Numbered from the stretch's first letter, positions 54,708 through 63,528 are shown. The stretch: DNA of 64,000 nt from Dendronalium phyllosphericum CENA369 (GCF_016056275.1 NZ_JAECZA010000158.1:1-64000), one strand, 5' to 3'. A program made the numbers and translations. Notes: generated by a model not told the origin, from the letters alone.

Positions 54708-54785
54708 TAAATCATCTAAAATTACACGGCATCTACTACTAGATATCTCTTTTTCATCACCAAGCTCTATAACCAGCATTTTTAG

Positions 54786-56273
54786 TTAGATGCTCTTGTT
54801 CCAATACTCTAAACCAGTTACAAGTATATCTTCCAACCACTGCTTAAAACGCTCTGTAAGATTGCTTTCTTCATCAGCATAGGAAAACTGAAATGGAGAG
54901 TCAGTTAAAGCTTGAATATCGCTAATATTTCGTTCACCTTCTTCTGCATTATCTCTATGATACGCACAGGCAGAACAAACAAGTAGACCACGATACTCAT
55001 GTCCAAGAACATGCAAAGACAATAAGATTGTTGTTGTTGATTCTACGTCGATTGTTAATTGTATCCAACTATGATATGGACGAAGATTTGCAAAGTATCC
55101 TAGCTGTTTAGCTGTTTCGACAACTTGATAACGATGATAATAGGATCTAGGATCGCCAGGGGGAGCCGAGACTATAAAAACCTGAGCATCATTTATGAGA
55201 TTTTGAACAGATAACCTTATTTCATTAGCAATATCTTGTAAACGAGCGGATGCAATTTCAAAAAGGTTTGTAGCGAAACTCTCGACTTTTTGACAGCGAT
55301 CCTGAATAGTTGCTGATTGATTTTGCTTTAGCTTGTCAGCTATAGAAGCTATAACAACTTGAGCGCGTCGCGCTTCTGACAAGATTTGTTCAGATAAACC
55401 AAGACTACGAATAAATGCTTGCTTTTGACTCCTAGAAAATAAGTTAATCAAATTTGATAAATCACCTCGATCTGCTTGCTCTGAAGCCGCAATATAAGCT
55501 CCTCTGTCGTCACGAGTCAGAACCAAAGGAAACCATCCAGCTTGGATGAAAACTAAGCTAGCGAGGCAGCGAGCAACTCGACCATTGCCATCTTGAAATG
55601 GATGAATTTGTGTAAAGCGATGATGCAGCCATGCTGCTTCAACTTCAGGAGGAATTTGTCTTGCTTGATGTTGATGATGCCATTGAATCAAATTATCCAT
55701 TTCAGAGGCGACTTGTTCTGGAGGACAATATTCGTGCATGGAGCCATCAGGTCTTTTAGGGTTATTAGGGAGTCGCTTCCAGTCACCTTTTATAAGATTA
55801 ACGCGAATGATTTGTCCTATGGGTGTTTCAGCTTCCGTATAATCTTGATTCTGGGTTAGAAGTTGATGCAACTGTTTGGTGTAGAAAGTCGTTAGAGTTC
55901 TCTGTCCACCTACAAAATCAAACAGCCCTTCAATTGCTGCTTCTTGATCCTGGATTAAAGATACAACTTGTCTAATTGGGCGATCTGTAGCTCCATTAGG
56001 AATTAAAGCCTCATTGATTCCTTGCTCAATCAATAACCGAGTGATTCCTCGGTCTAGCGTGTACAGTCGTTCGATTATTCCGGTTTCTATTGCAATCTCT
56101 CGGCGTAACCTCTCCATAAAGGTTTTGAACTCGCCAGAGGAACGAAGACGCTGTGCTTGTTCATTCCAAACAGTAACTAAAGGTGGCAACTCAGCACTAG
56201 CTAATTTTTCCCAGTTTAATGGTAAATCTTCTATTGGTTGCCACTGCATAAAAAACTGTGAAATAATCTGCAT
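54786..56273 (-). CDS. Fic-family AMPylase
   Basis: The 495-aa protein contains a Fic domain with the complete catalytic motif HPFQDGNGRVAR (about residues 218-229), so transfer of AMP (or another nucleotide moiety) to a Ser/Thr/Tyr of a target is expected. FTQIHPFQDGNGR is flanked by the N-terminal helical domain containing QEAAIEG, near which the inhibitory (S/T)xxxE(G/N) helix usually sits, but the first residue is Glu here, so autoinhibition may differ. The C-terminal ~200 residues contain coiled helices, then a beta-rich segment with PGDPRSYYHRYQVV and VCSACAYHRDN (possible metal-binding C/H), not a known partner domain. Convergent with the regulator gene. Start could also be Met9 (56249). 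Confidence 0.82.
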   Translation of the reverse strand: MQIISQFFMQWQPIEDLPLNWEKLASAELPPLVTVWNEQAQRLRSSGEFKTFMERLRREIAIETGIIERLYTLDRGITRLLIEQGINEALIPNGATDRPIRQVVSLIQDQEAAIEGLFDFVGGQRTLTTFYTKQLHQLLTQNQDYTEAETPIGQIIRVNLIKGDWKRLPNNPKRPDGSMHEYCPPEQVASEMDNLIQWHHQHQARQIPPEVEAAWLHHRFTQIHPFQDGNGRVARCLASLVFIQAGWFPLVLTRDDRGAYIAASEQADRGDLSNLINLFSRSQKQAFIRSLGLSEQILSEARRAQVVIASIADKLKQNQSATIQDRCQKVESFATNLFEIASARLQDIANEIRLSVQNLINDAQVFIVSAPPGDPRSYYHRYQVVETAKQLGYFANLRPYHSWIQLTIDVESTTTILLSLHVLGHEYRGLLVCSACAYHRDNAEEGERNISDIQALTDSPFQFSYADEESNLTERFKQWLEDILVTGLEYWNKSI

Positions 56274-56381
56274 AAATAGCCTAACATTCGTTAACCTCTT
56301 AAGCCATCTGTTCCATGAGGCGATCGCCTACACGTAAAGCATGAACCAGAATGATGAGAGTAGGGTTAACACAGAAGATGA

Positions 56382-56897
56382 TTACATATCATCTCTAGAA
56401 GCATTCTGAGCATAATCGGCTGCTGCTTGGGTACGACGGCGGCTCATTTTCTGTTCGTAAGCATCGTAAGCAATACACATCCAAATTAAAGTCATGAATA
56501 AAATATTTTTGTTAAAGCTTTCTGCTGCATTAGGAAACAAACTGCCAGCAGGAATAATGCCAAATGCCAGAATAATACTAAATGTCATTAGAATCAGTAG
56601 TAATCCTGTCCACCGCACCCAATAATTGAGAGCAAATAAAGCACCTAAAATGATTTCTGCTAAAGGTAGCAACCAGCCATAAGGAATGGCAATGAACCAA
56701 GGCAGTGGCCCTACACCTTCCCATCCCGGTGGAATTCCAGGGCCAATTATTTGCAGTTTCAGCGTCAGCACAGTTTGATAGAAACCATTAGGAACGCTGA
56801 AGTTAAGATAGTTAGCAATCCCAGAGAGGAAAAAGAAAACGCCCATCGTCACGCGATTGACAACAAAAGCAATCCGTAGGTTGAGTAGGTATTTCAT
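56382..56897 (-). CDS. DoxX-like integral membrane protein
   Basis: The 171-aa protein has four predicted membrane helices (about 12-35, 63-88, 90-112, 125-148) with the glycine/proline-rich PYGWLLPLAEIILGALFALNYWVRWTGLLL region typical of DoxX proteins. It lies 79 bases downstream of the NADH dehydrogenase gene on the same strand. DoxX-type proteins occur with oxidoreductases and quinone chemistry; a partner role in membrane electron transfer is possible. Confidence 0.7.
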   Translation of the reverse strand: MKYLLNLRIAFVVNRVTMGVFFFLSGIANYLNFSVPNGFYQTVLTLKLQIIGPGIPPGWEGVGPLPWFIAIPYGWLLPLAEIILGALFALNYWVRWTGLLLILMTFSIILAFGIIPAGSLFPNAAESFNKNILFMTLIWMCIAYDAYEQKMSRRRTQAAADYAQNASRDDM

Positions 56898-56976
56898 CAG
56901 TAAACTCCTAAAGATGAGATTGGGGTTTGAATAGTTTGCACAAGAAAGGATGGTAAATTAAGAATCTCTATGCTCT

Positions 56977-58404
56977 TCAATGAGAAGAGGGTGCAAGCTG
57001 GTCGAGCAACGTCGGTACGCCCGTCCAACTGAAGTTTTGCTGAAATTGCATCGGTTGAGCAGCCCGCCAGACTAGGGGAGTTGCCAAAATCAGTCCGGCA
57101 GCAATGGTTGCAATTCCAGATAGCCAAGGAGTTTGTCCTAACTGCATGTGGGAAAAAGGGCGATCGCGCTGAAATAATTCGTCGGTTAACCACTCAGTTG
57201 TGACTTTGCGATTATGTGCAGAGTTGGGTAGCAGTTGTAGATATGTTGCTTCCCTGATCAAATGACCGGGCTGGCCTTTTATCTGAACTTTATTAAACAA
57301 GTTAGCAACACCTTCATTGAGTCCCAGTTTCATCAAAGTGCCGCGCATTTGAATTTGCACGGGTACAGTTGAATTGCCTTGCCAAAGCCTCTGAAGATTG
57401 TGAGCGATCGCTTTTCCTTGTTGGTAGGCAACTTGGGCTGTGGGTGGTTGGGGATTATTTTTATCTGCGGCACAGTCTCCAGCCGCAAAGACTTCGGGAA
57501 AATCAGGAAGCTGCAATGTCGGTGTCACCACCAGCCGTCCGCGTTTGTCACGTCTTTGGGCTAAGATTGGTAACTCCATCAACAGCGGATTGGGAGTAGT
57601 GCCGGCAGTCCAAGCGATCGTTCCGGCTTGTAAAATCTGTGTTTGGTCGTTTTGCTGATATTCCACACCATCTGCTTGCATCTTGGTAACAACCGCATCG
57701 AATAAGAAATCAACGGGAACCACGCGACGTTTGAGCGCCCCCTGGACTGTACAGCGCAAATGGCTATTCACATCTCCTTTAAGAATTTCCCGACTGCGGT
57801 TGACTAGAACAACCCGAATTTCATCAGCATCGCCGCCCAATTCGTCATACCAAATCGGTAATAAATCTGCTAACGTACACGCTAGTTCAATACCAGCTGG
57901 GCCTGCCCCAATGATGGCAACAGTCAGTAACAACCGACGACGCTCAATATCTTGAGTTTGGATTGCTTGATGCAGTCTGTATCGCAAGTGTTTTCGTAAA
58001 GCGATCGCTTCTTCCCCAGAAGTCAACGGCATCGCATATTCTGCCGCACCGGGAGTATTAAAGTAGGTTGTTTTGCCGCCCAGTGCTAACACTAAGTTGC
58101 GGTAGTCAAAAACTTTTCCAGAAGTTACGGTAACTCTGCATTGATTGAGATGAATTGATTCCACCGTGTCTTGCACAAAAGTTACACTACTGCCAGCTAA
58201 AAGCTCTTGATAGTGGGGATAAACCTGTGAGCTATGCAATTCGCCGCTTAACAGTTCGTATAATAACGGTTTAAAACTGAAGCGATCGCGTTGCTCAATG
58301 AGAATAATTGGATGCGAATAATTTTGATGGCTGAGGTGCAGAGCTGTAAACAGTCCAGCAAAGCCACCACCCAGGATGACTGTGGTATGAGATGATTGCG
58401 GCAT
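56977..58404 (-). CDS. type II NADH dehydrogenase-like FAD oxidoreductase
   Basis: The 475-aa protein is a two-dinucleotide-fold flavoprotein of the NDH-2 family. FAD motif TTVILGGGFAGLFTALHLSHQ at residues 8-28; second Rossmann motif VAIIGAGPAGIELACTLADL (about 163-182); the ATP/FAD signature VFAAGDCAADKN (about 310); and YQQGKAIAHNLQRL. The C-terminal hydrophobic segment (PWLSGIATIAAGLILATPLVW) should anchor it to a membrane. It oxidises NAD(P)H and reduces quinone without pumping protons. Upstream there are three CTGAGAA/TTCTCAG words (58493, 58534, 58598). It forms an operon with the DoxX-like protein. Confidence 0.88.
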   Translation of the reverse strand: MPQSSHTTVILGGGFAGLFTALHLSHQNYSHPIILIEQRDRFSFKPLLYELLSGELHSSQVYPHYQELLAGSSVTFVQDTVESIHLNQCRVTVTSGKVFDYRNLVLALGGKTTYFNTPGAAEYAMPLTSGEEAIALRKHLRYRLHQAIQTQDIERRRLLLTVAIIGAGPAGIELACTLADLLPIWYDELGGDADEIRVVLVNRSREILKGDVNSHLRCTVQGALKRRVVPVDFLFDAVVTKMQADGVEYQQNDQTQILQAGTIAWTAGTTPNPLLMELPILAQRRDKRGRLVVTPTLQLPDFPEVFAAGDCAADKNNPQPPTAQVAYQQGKAIAHNLQRLWQGNSTVPVQIQMRGTLMKLGLNEGVANLFNKVQIKGQPGHLIREATYLQLLPNSAHNRKVTTEWLTDELFQRDRPFSHMQLGQTPWLSGIATIAAGLILATPLVWRAAQPMQFQQNFSWTGVPTLLDQLAPSSH

Positions 58405-58624
58405 AGATGTAAGATGTAAGAGTTGCTTTTGTGAACTGCTGTTAGTATTGCGGCATTTAACAACTCTTAAGTGATGAAAGAATAAAGCTTAACTGAGAAA
58501 TTAAAGGGAATTTGCGACATAGTTTTTACTATTTTCTCAGCAATAATTCAGCATTTATATAATATTGTCGAGCTTCCCAGGTTTAATAAGTTTGAACCTG
58601 AGAAGACGATTACTTAATTCTTTC

Positions 58625-58686
58625 TAAGTAGGTGGACATAATTAAATGTAAAATGCCAACCAGTGAAACCCTGTCATCAGCTGGCA
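58625..58686 (+). repeat. dispersed repeat, copy 2 (taagtaggtggacata)
   Basis: It matches the copy at 51966-52031 in several blocks (TAAGTA..TGGACATAATTAA, TAAAAT, AAACCCTGTC, AGCT). It may be a small non-coding mobile repeat. Confidence 0.65.
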
Positions 58687-58699
58687 TTTACCTTCTGGA

Positions 58700-58740
58700 G
58701 ACACTTGCGTGGGCGGGTTTCCCGACTTGAGCAAAGTGTC
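58700..58740. repeat. hairpin repeat, member 3
   Basis: GACACTT pairs with AAGTGTC, with an inner CGGG-TTTC-CCG stem. The flanking words TTGAGCAAA and TTGCGTG match, in reverse complement, the hairpin at 13557-13595. Confidence 0.55.
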
Positions 58741-58771
58741 GTCCTTCTGCCTTCTGCCTTCTACTTAGAAG

Positions 58772-59131
58772 TTATTTCACTTCATTGGGTTCAAACTTAG
58801 CCACTTTACCTTTTTTAATGGCAACAATCACATCATATGTTGAACAGTAAGAAAATGTGACATTGTTGGCTTTGTTATAAAGATTAACCACATGACCCGC
58901 TCCACCCGGTTGGATACCGATTGGCTCTAAATCACCGAAAAAGAAACGGCGCAGCTGATCGCCACTACCAATCTGACCTTTACTTTTAGTAAGTAATTCT
59001 ATTTTCTGTTGTACAGATAATTCTTGAGCTGAGGCCTGAACTAATGAAGGATTAATTACTTTTAATGGTGCGTCCCAAACCGTTAGAAAACCAGTCAAAG
59101 TAACAGTTGCAATTAAGGGTGCGAGTTTCAT
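58772..59131 (-). CDS. small exported protein of unknown function
   Basis: The 119-aa protein has an N-terminal hydrophobic segment (MKLAPLIATVTLTGFLTVW) and a likely cleavage site after about residue 34 (LVQASAQ), with a good ribosome-binding site (AGGAGTC). The mature part begins with a charged helix (ELSVQQKIELLTKSKG) and then a GDLEPIGIQPGGAGHVVNLYNKANNVTFSYCSTYDVIVAIKKGKV region with one cysteine. No recognised domain. It diverges from the EamA transporter, sharing a promoter region with repeated TTCTCAG words. Confidence 0.6.
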   Translation of the reverse strand: MKLAPLIATVTLTGFLTVWDAPLKVINPSLVQASAQELSVQQKIELLTKSKGQIGSGDQLRRFFFGDLEPIGIQPGGAGHVVNLYNKANNVTFSYCSTYDVIVAIKKGKVAKFEPNEVK

Positions 59132-59249
59132 TTTTGACTCCTGATGTTTGAGTTGTCTCGAACACCCAAACTATGCCAATAAAAACTGAGATATTCTTGA
59201 AACTAAATCATGATTTTCATGAATTTATACCTTAATAAAATTCATTTAG

Positions 59250-59316
59250 TTCTCAGTATTTTCTCAGACAGATATAGTAAACTCCAACTCCTAAGATAAT
59301 TTAAGTATTTTCTCAG
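59250..59316. promoter_or_regulatory. TTCTCAG direct repeats, likely response-regulator sites
   Basis: TTCTCAG at 59250-59256 and 59261-59267 (exactly 11 bases apart) and again at 59310-59316, in the divergent promoter of the secreted protein and EamA transporter. Eleven-base direct repeats are typical of OmpR/PhoB-type sites. Confidence 0.5.
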
Positions 59317-59388
59317 CGAAATCTCATACTGAATTAAACAAAGTCAACTTAGTATAATGAGCAATGTCTTCATTGTACTGATGTTATT

Positions 59389-60447
59389 GTGACTAGAGCC
59401 AGAAGACCACATCGCCTAACTCGTAAAATTTCTGGACAAACATATCTTTGGCTAGCAATGCTAATTTTTGGAGCTTCTAGTGCAGTCACTCGCAAGCTTA
59501 CAGAAATTGGTGCTCAACACTTCATAGGCGATCGCAACCCAATTTCTTTGTGTAATGTTTTATTCGTGGGAAATTTATGCGCCTTAATAGTTCTGATTTT
59601 AATTTATTGGCGACAGTGGAATAGAGCTACTTTGAAGCAACTATCAAAGAAGGATTGGCTCAGTCTCACAGCAGTAGCAATATTATCAGGAGCGCTGGCC
59701 CCTGGCTTAATTTTCCAGGCACTAGCACTGACAAAGGTGAATAATGTGATTTTGGTGGGACGCTTGGAACCACCTTTAACTCTGGCTTTATCGGTCTGGT
59801 TGTTGAAAGAACGGGTAAGTCTTTGGGAATTTCTGGGGGCAATTGCTGCTTTTGTTGGTGTTACCCTAACTATTATTCTTCAGCCTCCAGAGGCAGCCAT
59901 GATGAATATGGGAGGTTTGCAATTGGGCTTAGGAGAACTCCTAGTAGCGGCAGGATCTCTGGCTGTAGCTGTTTCTACAATTCTTGGCAAAAAATACCTT
60001 TCCCAGATTTCTCTAGGAATTTACAGTATCTTTCGTACTGCACTAGGAACAGTAATCTTTTTCTGCATTGCTTTAATCCTTTATGGCCGCGACCATTTTG
60101 CTGATGTCCTTTCACCATTCTTGTGGCAGTGGATGTTCCTTTATGGTGGATTGATTGTGGTATTAGGCCAGTCATTCTGGATAAAAGGTTTGAAAACTTC
60201 CAGTGTATCTGTGGCTTCCTTAATTAGCTCGTTTACTCCAATCGCAGGCATTTTGGCTGCTTATTTAATCTTAGGTGAAGCTCCTACCCTAGCCCAATAT
60301 GTCGGCGGTAGCGTTATTTTAATTGGCATATTCTTCAGCCAAGTTGGTATTTTGCGTCAGATGAATCGCAAAGTTGCGTCTGCTGGAGTGGAACTCACTC
60401 CAGCAGAACAACAGGTAGAAACTGGTATGGGATTTAAAGGGATATGA
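59389..60447 (+). CDS. EamA/DMT-family transporter
   Basis: The 352-aa protein begins at a GTG at 59389, follows a short basic N-terminus, and has ten membrane helices in two EamA repeats (about 15-155 and 175-320), e.g. AILSGALAPGLIFQALALTKVNNVILVGRLEPPLTLALSVWLLKERVSLWE and the paired SVASLISSFTPIAGILAAYLILGEAP. DMT proteins export amino acids, sugars or metabolites. The direction and substrate are not known. It shares a promoter region with the small exported protein. Confidence 0.85.
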   Translation: MTRARRPHRLTRKISGQTYLWLAMLIFGASSAVTRKLTEIGAQHFIGDRNPISLCNVLFVGNLCALIVLILIYWRQWNRATLKQLSKKDWLSLTAVAILSGALAPGLIFQALALTKVNNVILVGRLEPPLTLALSVWLLKERVSLWEFLGAIAAFVGVTLTIILQPPEAAMMNMGGLQLGLGELLVAAGSLAVAVSTILGKKYLSQISLGIYSIFRTALGTVIFFCIALILYGRDHFADVLSPFLWQWMFLYGGLIVVLGQSFWIKGLKTSSVSVASLISSFTPIAGILAAYLILGEAPTLAQYVGGSVILIGIFFSQVGILRQMNRKVASAGVELTPAEQQVETGMGFKGI

Positions 60448-60492
60448 ACTGAGGGAATTCCAACAAACAAATACCAAATTAACGCGTATTAT

Positions 60493-61881
60493 CTAATCTT
60501 CTACACTAATAGCAATTTTGCTGTAATATTCAGTTTGAGCGTAGACGCTAATAATGCTATCGCCAACTTCAAAGAATCTGCCTTCTCGCTCATCTTGAGA
60601 AAACTGTAAATTAGGATATTTAGCAGCAAGTTCTTGTGCTGCGATCGCTGAGACTGCAATCTCATCTGGCAAATTTCCAGTTGCACCAATGTAAAATACT
60701 AAGGGAGAAATTTTCTCTCGGTAGATTGTTTCTACATATTGTTCTAGCTTGCTATTTGCCGCTGTCAAAGCTGCAACTATTTCCTCTTTACCAACATACT
60801 TACCAGAGTGTTTATCCTGCAATACTTGCATTAAGCTCTCAGCACCTACTTTCGCAAGTATACTTGTAACAATACCATTTTCCTCAAGTCCAAGAAAGTC
60901 ATCAAAAATTGATTTCATCAACTCATCGACTTTCGTTATCTTGAAGCGAGATGATAATAGCTTGTGCCTAAAGGCAATATTGTCATTAAATCCCATCTCA
61001 AAACGCGGCTTTGTGAAAATTTTTCCCGTTTCTTTGTCATAAACCCGATACATCCGATCGAGAAATTTGTTAGCAACAGGTAACTTACCGAGATTGAGAA
61101 TTTCTTTACTGCCAATATCGATTTTATAGCTGACTCGTGAGTCAATAGTACCATTAGCTATAGCTTCTTGAAGATTGATGTATTCATTGGTTGTGGGGAA
61201 GTTGGTGTAAATATTTTTGGAAAGATAGTAGTTTTGTAACTCATCTATCTGCGATCGCACAAACACATCCGATCGCCCTTTTAAGCAAGCAGAAAGAATA
61301 CTAGAAAGTACTTTAATTTCTGCAAGCTGCTGGAATAAACCATCAATACTGCTGTAACATGCATTTATTGGTACTAGCGGTAATTTGTCTAATTCGATAA
61401 TATGTTCGGAGCGAAAGTCAAATTGTTCTGCTTCCAGGACACTTTTTGCTTTGAGCAATTCAAATAGCTTTTTACTACTAATTTTGACTTGTAAGGACTT
61501 GACATTTATTTTACCGTCGCTCACAATCGTATAGTTATTAAAACTATTTAAATCATTTACCAGCAACCCTGCAACCTCAAGAATTGGGGTTTTATCTTCA
61601 AGCTTTACAAGTTTGATTTTACGTCTAACAAGCATATTAATGGTAGCATTGTTGCGATTAAATTTAAAATCACCCATGCCAACATACTCTGCTTTATCTA
61701 TATTTTCTGTCCGCAACCAAGGCTGAATTAGTTCCCCATTTTCATCTCTTACACCTTTAAGTCGCTTGATACTTGTTCTGTGATAATTTTCTTGTAAATG
61801 CTTGATGTTGACGATTATGTAGTTGCGATATTCTGTAAAAATTTTGATGAGTTCTAGCAGGGAGATTTGATTGTTTGCCAT
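60493..61881 (-). CDS. protein of unknown function, downstream of a LexA/SOS box
   Basis: The 462-aa protein matches no family I recognise. It has no signal peptide or membrane helix. Features: basic helical N-terminus (LIKIFTEYRNYIIVNIKHLQENYHRTSIKRLKG), a mixed beta region with several NN/NI-rich strands (GDFKFNRNNATINMLVRRKIKLVKLEDKTPILEVAGLLVND), a large helical centre (FQQLAEIKVLSSILSACLKGR), and a helical C-terminal segment (ILAKVGAESLMQVLQDK). An AAGGAGACGAT ribosome-binding site precedes the ATG. A perfect LexA-type operator lies 158 bases upstream, so it may be induced by DNA damage. No catalytic motif was identified. Base composition is similar to the neighbours. Confidence 0.6.
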   Translation of the reverse strand: MANNQISLLELIKIFTEYRNYIIVNIKHLQENYHRTSIKRLKGVRDENGELIQPWLRTENIDKAEYVGMGDFKFNRNNATINMLVRRKIKLVKLEDKTPILEVAGLLVNDLNSFNNYTIVSDGKINVKSLQVKISSKKLFELLKAKSVLEAEQFDFRSEHIIELDKLPLVPINACYSSIDGLFQQLAEIKVLSSILSACLKGRSDVFVRSQIDELQNYYLSKNIYTNFPTTNEYINLQEAIANGTIDSRVSYKIDIGSKEILNLGKLPVANKFLDRMYRVYDKETGKIFTKPRFEMGFNDNIAFRHKLLSSRFKITKVDELMKSIFDDFLGLEENGIVTSILAKVGAESLMQVLQDKHSGKYVGKEEIVAALTAANSKLEQYVETIYREKISPLVFYIGATGNLPDEIAVSAIAAQELAAKYPNLQFSQDEREGRFFEVGDSIISVYAQTEYYSKIAISVED

Positions 61882-62372
61882 ATCGTCTCCTTATATATAA
61901 TGTCCAGGATTTAAGCTTCTTCGAGTTGTACCTAGTTTCGTAAAAATGAAATAGGAAGAAGTCCTATATGAATTTTCAACGACTACATATTTTGGGCGTT
62001 GCTTTGCAAACTTCGTATGACATACTTACTAACATTATAGTACAATTGTACTATAAATTTTTTAAGTTGCCAACACTATGAGGGAGAATTGCTAAAATGC
62101 TCTTCTCATAGAGTTTATTTATGAAACTGCAACATATTTTACCCCCCCGGCTAACACCGTCCCTTACCAAGGGGAGACTAGAGGGGGGTTCATAGGGCGC
62201 ATCTTTATACAGAATTGGTATCAACCAATGTCACAAGGCAATGCCAAAAGAGTCATCGGAAAAATCCATAACTCAACATGAAAAAATTTTTCCATTCCCT
62301 CTGGTTATTCACTTTTGCCAGCTAGTAGCCATATCGCGCAGGTCATCAAGAAAGCTTGACGATTTCCTCTTA
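61882..62372. other. intergenic region with SOS box and hairpin
   Basis: Contains the LexA-type palindrome (62036-62055) and, at 62141-62189, an ACCCCCC/GGGGGGT outer stem enclosing TCCCTT/AAGGG. That GC hairpin resembles common cyanobacterial intergenic repeats. No gene recognised on either strand. Confidence 0.55.
62036..62055. promoter_or_regulatory. perfect palindrome with LexA (SOS) box
   Basis: A 20-base palindrome centred at 62045/62046 contains AGTACAATTGTACT (62039-62052), which fits the Anabaena LexA consensus RGTACNNNDGTWCB at every position. It lies 155-174 bases upstream of the unknown 462-aa gene. Confidence 0.7.
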
Positions 62373-63392
62373 TTATTTGAGAAATAGAACTTTTAATAAC
62401 TCTGTTTGACTTGGCGTAATATCCCAATTCTTGATAGATAGTCCTACGATTTTTCTTTGAATATGGGTAATTGCGATCGCACTAGAAACTACAACAAAGA
62501 ATGCAACAACAAAATTGAGATTAATCCCAGCAAGTTTCAGGCAGTTTAGAACAAACGTATGCCAGAGATAAATCCACAAAGTATTCCCACCAGTAAATAT
62601 AAAAAATTTGCTTAATGCTTTGTTACCAGCGATTCTATCTGAGAATTTATCAACTACATAATACAGTAGTAACGATACACCTAATGCATATGAAACGTAA
62701 TATAATTGTGGAGGATATTTGTAACTGTGACTTGCTTTTATCTCGCCCAATGTTAAATACAGATAAATTCCAGTTGCCACAAAAACTATTAAACTAATTA
62801 TTGATATAACAATAACTTCTTTTTTGCTTAACTTGGTTAAAATAATTCCTATTCCCAGGAAAAAACAATAGGGAATAATGTAAACAATATAAGTGTTAAT
62901 AAAATATGTGAAATAAGGTATGTGCTTGATAGCTCCTAGAGTTATTTCTTGGATAAAATAAGTTCCTAGAAGAACTGCTAAAAACTGAGTTTTTGTAAGT
63001 ATACGGTTAATTTTCAGAATTAACGGTGCGAATATGGCGATTATCAAAAAAATACGGATAATCCAAACATAACCAACTGTTAACCCAAAGTTTCCTAAAA
63101 TTACTTTTTGCGTAAAATTTTCTCCTAATAAACTGAAGATAGCGAAATAAAATGCCAAGAAAAGCCATGTAGGGGCGATAAGTCTTGGTATTCGTTTTTT
63201 CAAATAGTTAAAATATGATGGTTGCTTTTTAGGATTTGTATAGGATAGCAGTGCGCCTGATGCGATAACCATCAGCCCTACATCAAAATTCCGCAACTGA
63301 TACAATACTGTAGGCGGATTAACATGGGCAAGAATGATACCCAATAATCCCATAGCTTTCAAAACATCAAATTTTATATCTCTATCTTGCAT
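62373..63392 (-). CDS. acyltransferase family 3 membrane protein
   Basis: The 339-aa protein has about ten membrane helices and the acyltransferase-3 (OafA/NolL-like) pattern. The N-terminal FDVLKAMGLLGIILAHVNPP carries the conserved histidine (about residue 23) and KKRIPRLIAPTWLFLAFY the conserved basic motif after the second helix. Length is typical for the membrane domain alone; no periplasmic SGNH domain follows. Such enzymes acylate sugars or other exported molecules. It has a weak ribosome-binding site. No glycan-biosynthesis genes are nearby in the window. Confidence 0.8.
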   Translation of the reverse strand: MQDRDIKFDVLKAMGLLGIILAHVNPPTVLYQLRNFDVGLMVIASGALLSYTNPKKQPSYFNYLKKRIPRLIAPTWLFLAFYFAIFSLLGENFTQKVILGNFGLTVGYVWIIRIFLIIAIFAPLILKINRILTKTQFLAVLLGTYFIQEITLGAIKHIPYFTYFINTYIVYIIPYCFFLGIGIILTKLSKKEVIVISIISLIVFVATGIYLYLTLGEIKASHSYKYPPQLYYVSYALGVSLLLYYVVDKFSDRIAGNKALSKFFIFTGGNTLWIYLWHTFVLNCLKLAGINLNFVVAFFVVVSSAIAITHIQRKIVGLSIKNWDITPSQTELLKVLFLK

Positions 63393-63528
63393 GGTGTATA
63401 AATTTACTTGTATGACGAGAGTTCAAGGTATGTAACATTGAAAATGATACTCTCGCAATACAATACCCCGATCGCGAAAAACGAGCAATAAGCTTGTTAT
63501 ATCTTTTTTATACACAATAAGTAATACT

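Larger units (their letters stand above)
58405..58771. other. intergenic region with heptamer cluster and repeats
   Basis: The NDH-2-proximal part has CTGAGAA at 58493-58499, TTCTCAG at 58534-58540 and CTGAGAA at 58598-58604. The right part holds the dispersed repeat (58625-58686) and hairpin (58700-58740). Confidence 0.6.

Noticed and set aside
57369-57955. Frames antisense to the NADH dehydrogenase
   Set aside because: Shadows of a strongly coding opposite frame.
62036-62055. NtcA site (GTA-N8-TAC) reading of the palindrome
   Set aside because: Spacing in GTACAATTGTAC is N6, not N8; the LexA consensus fits fully.
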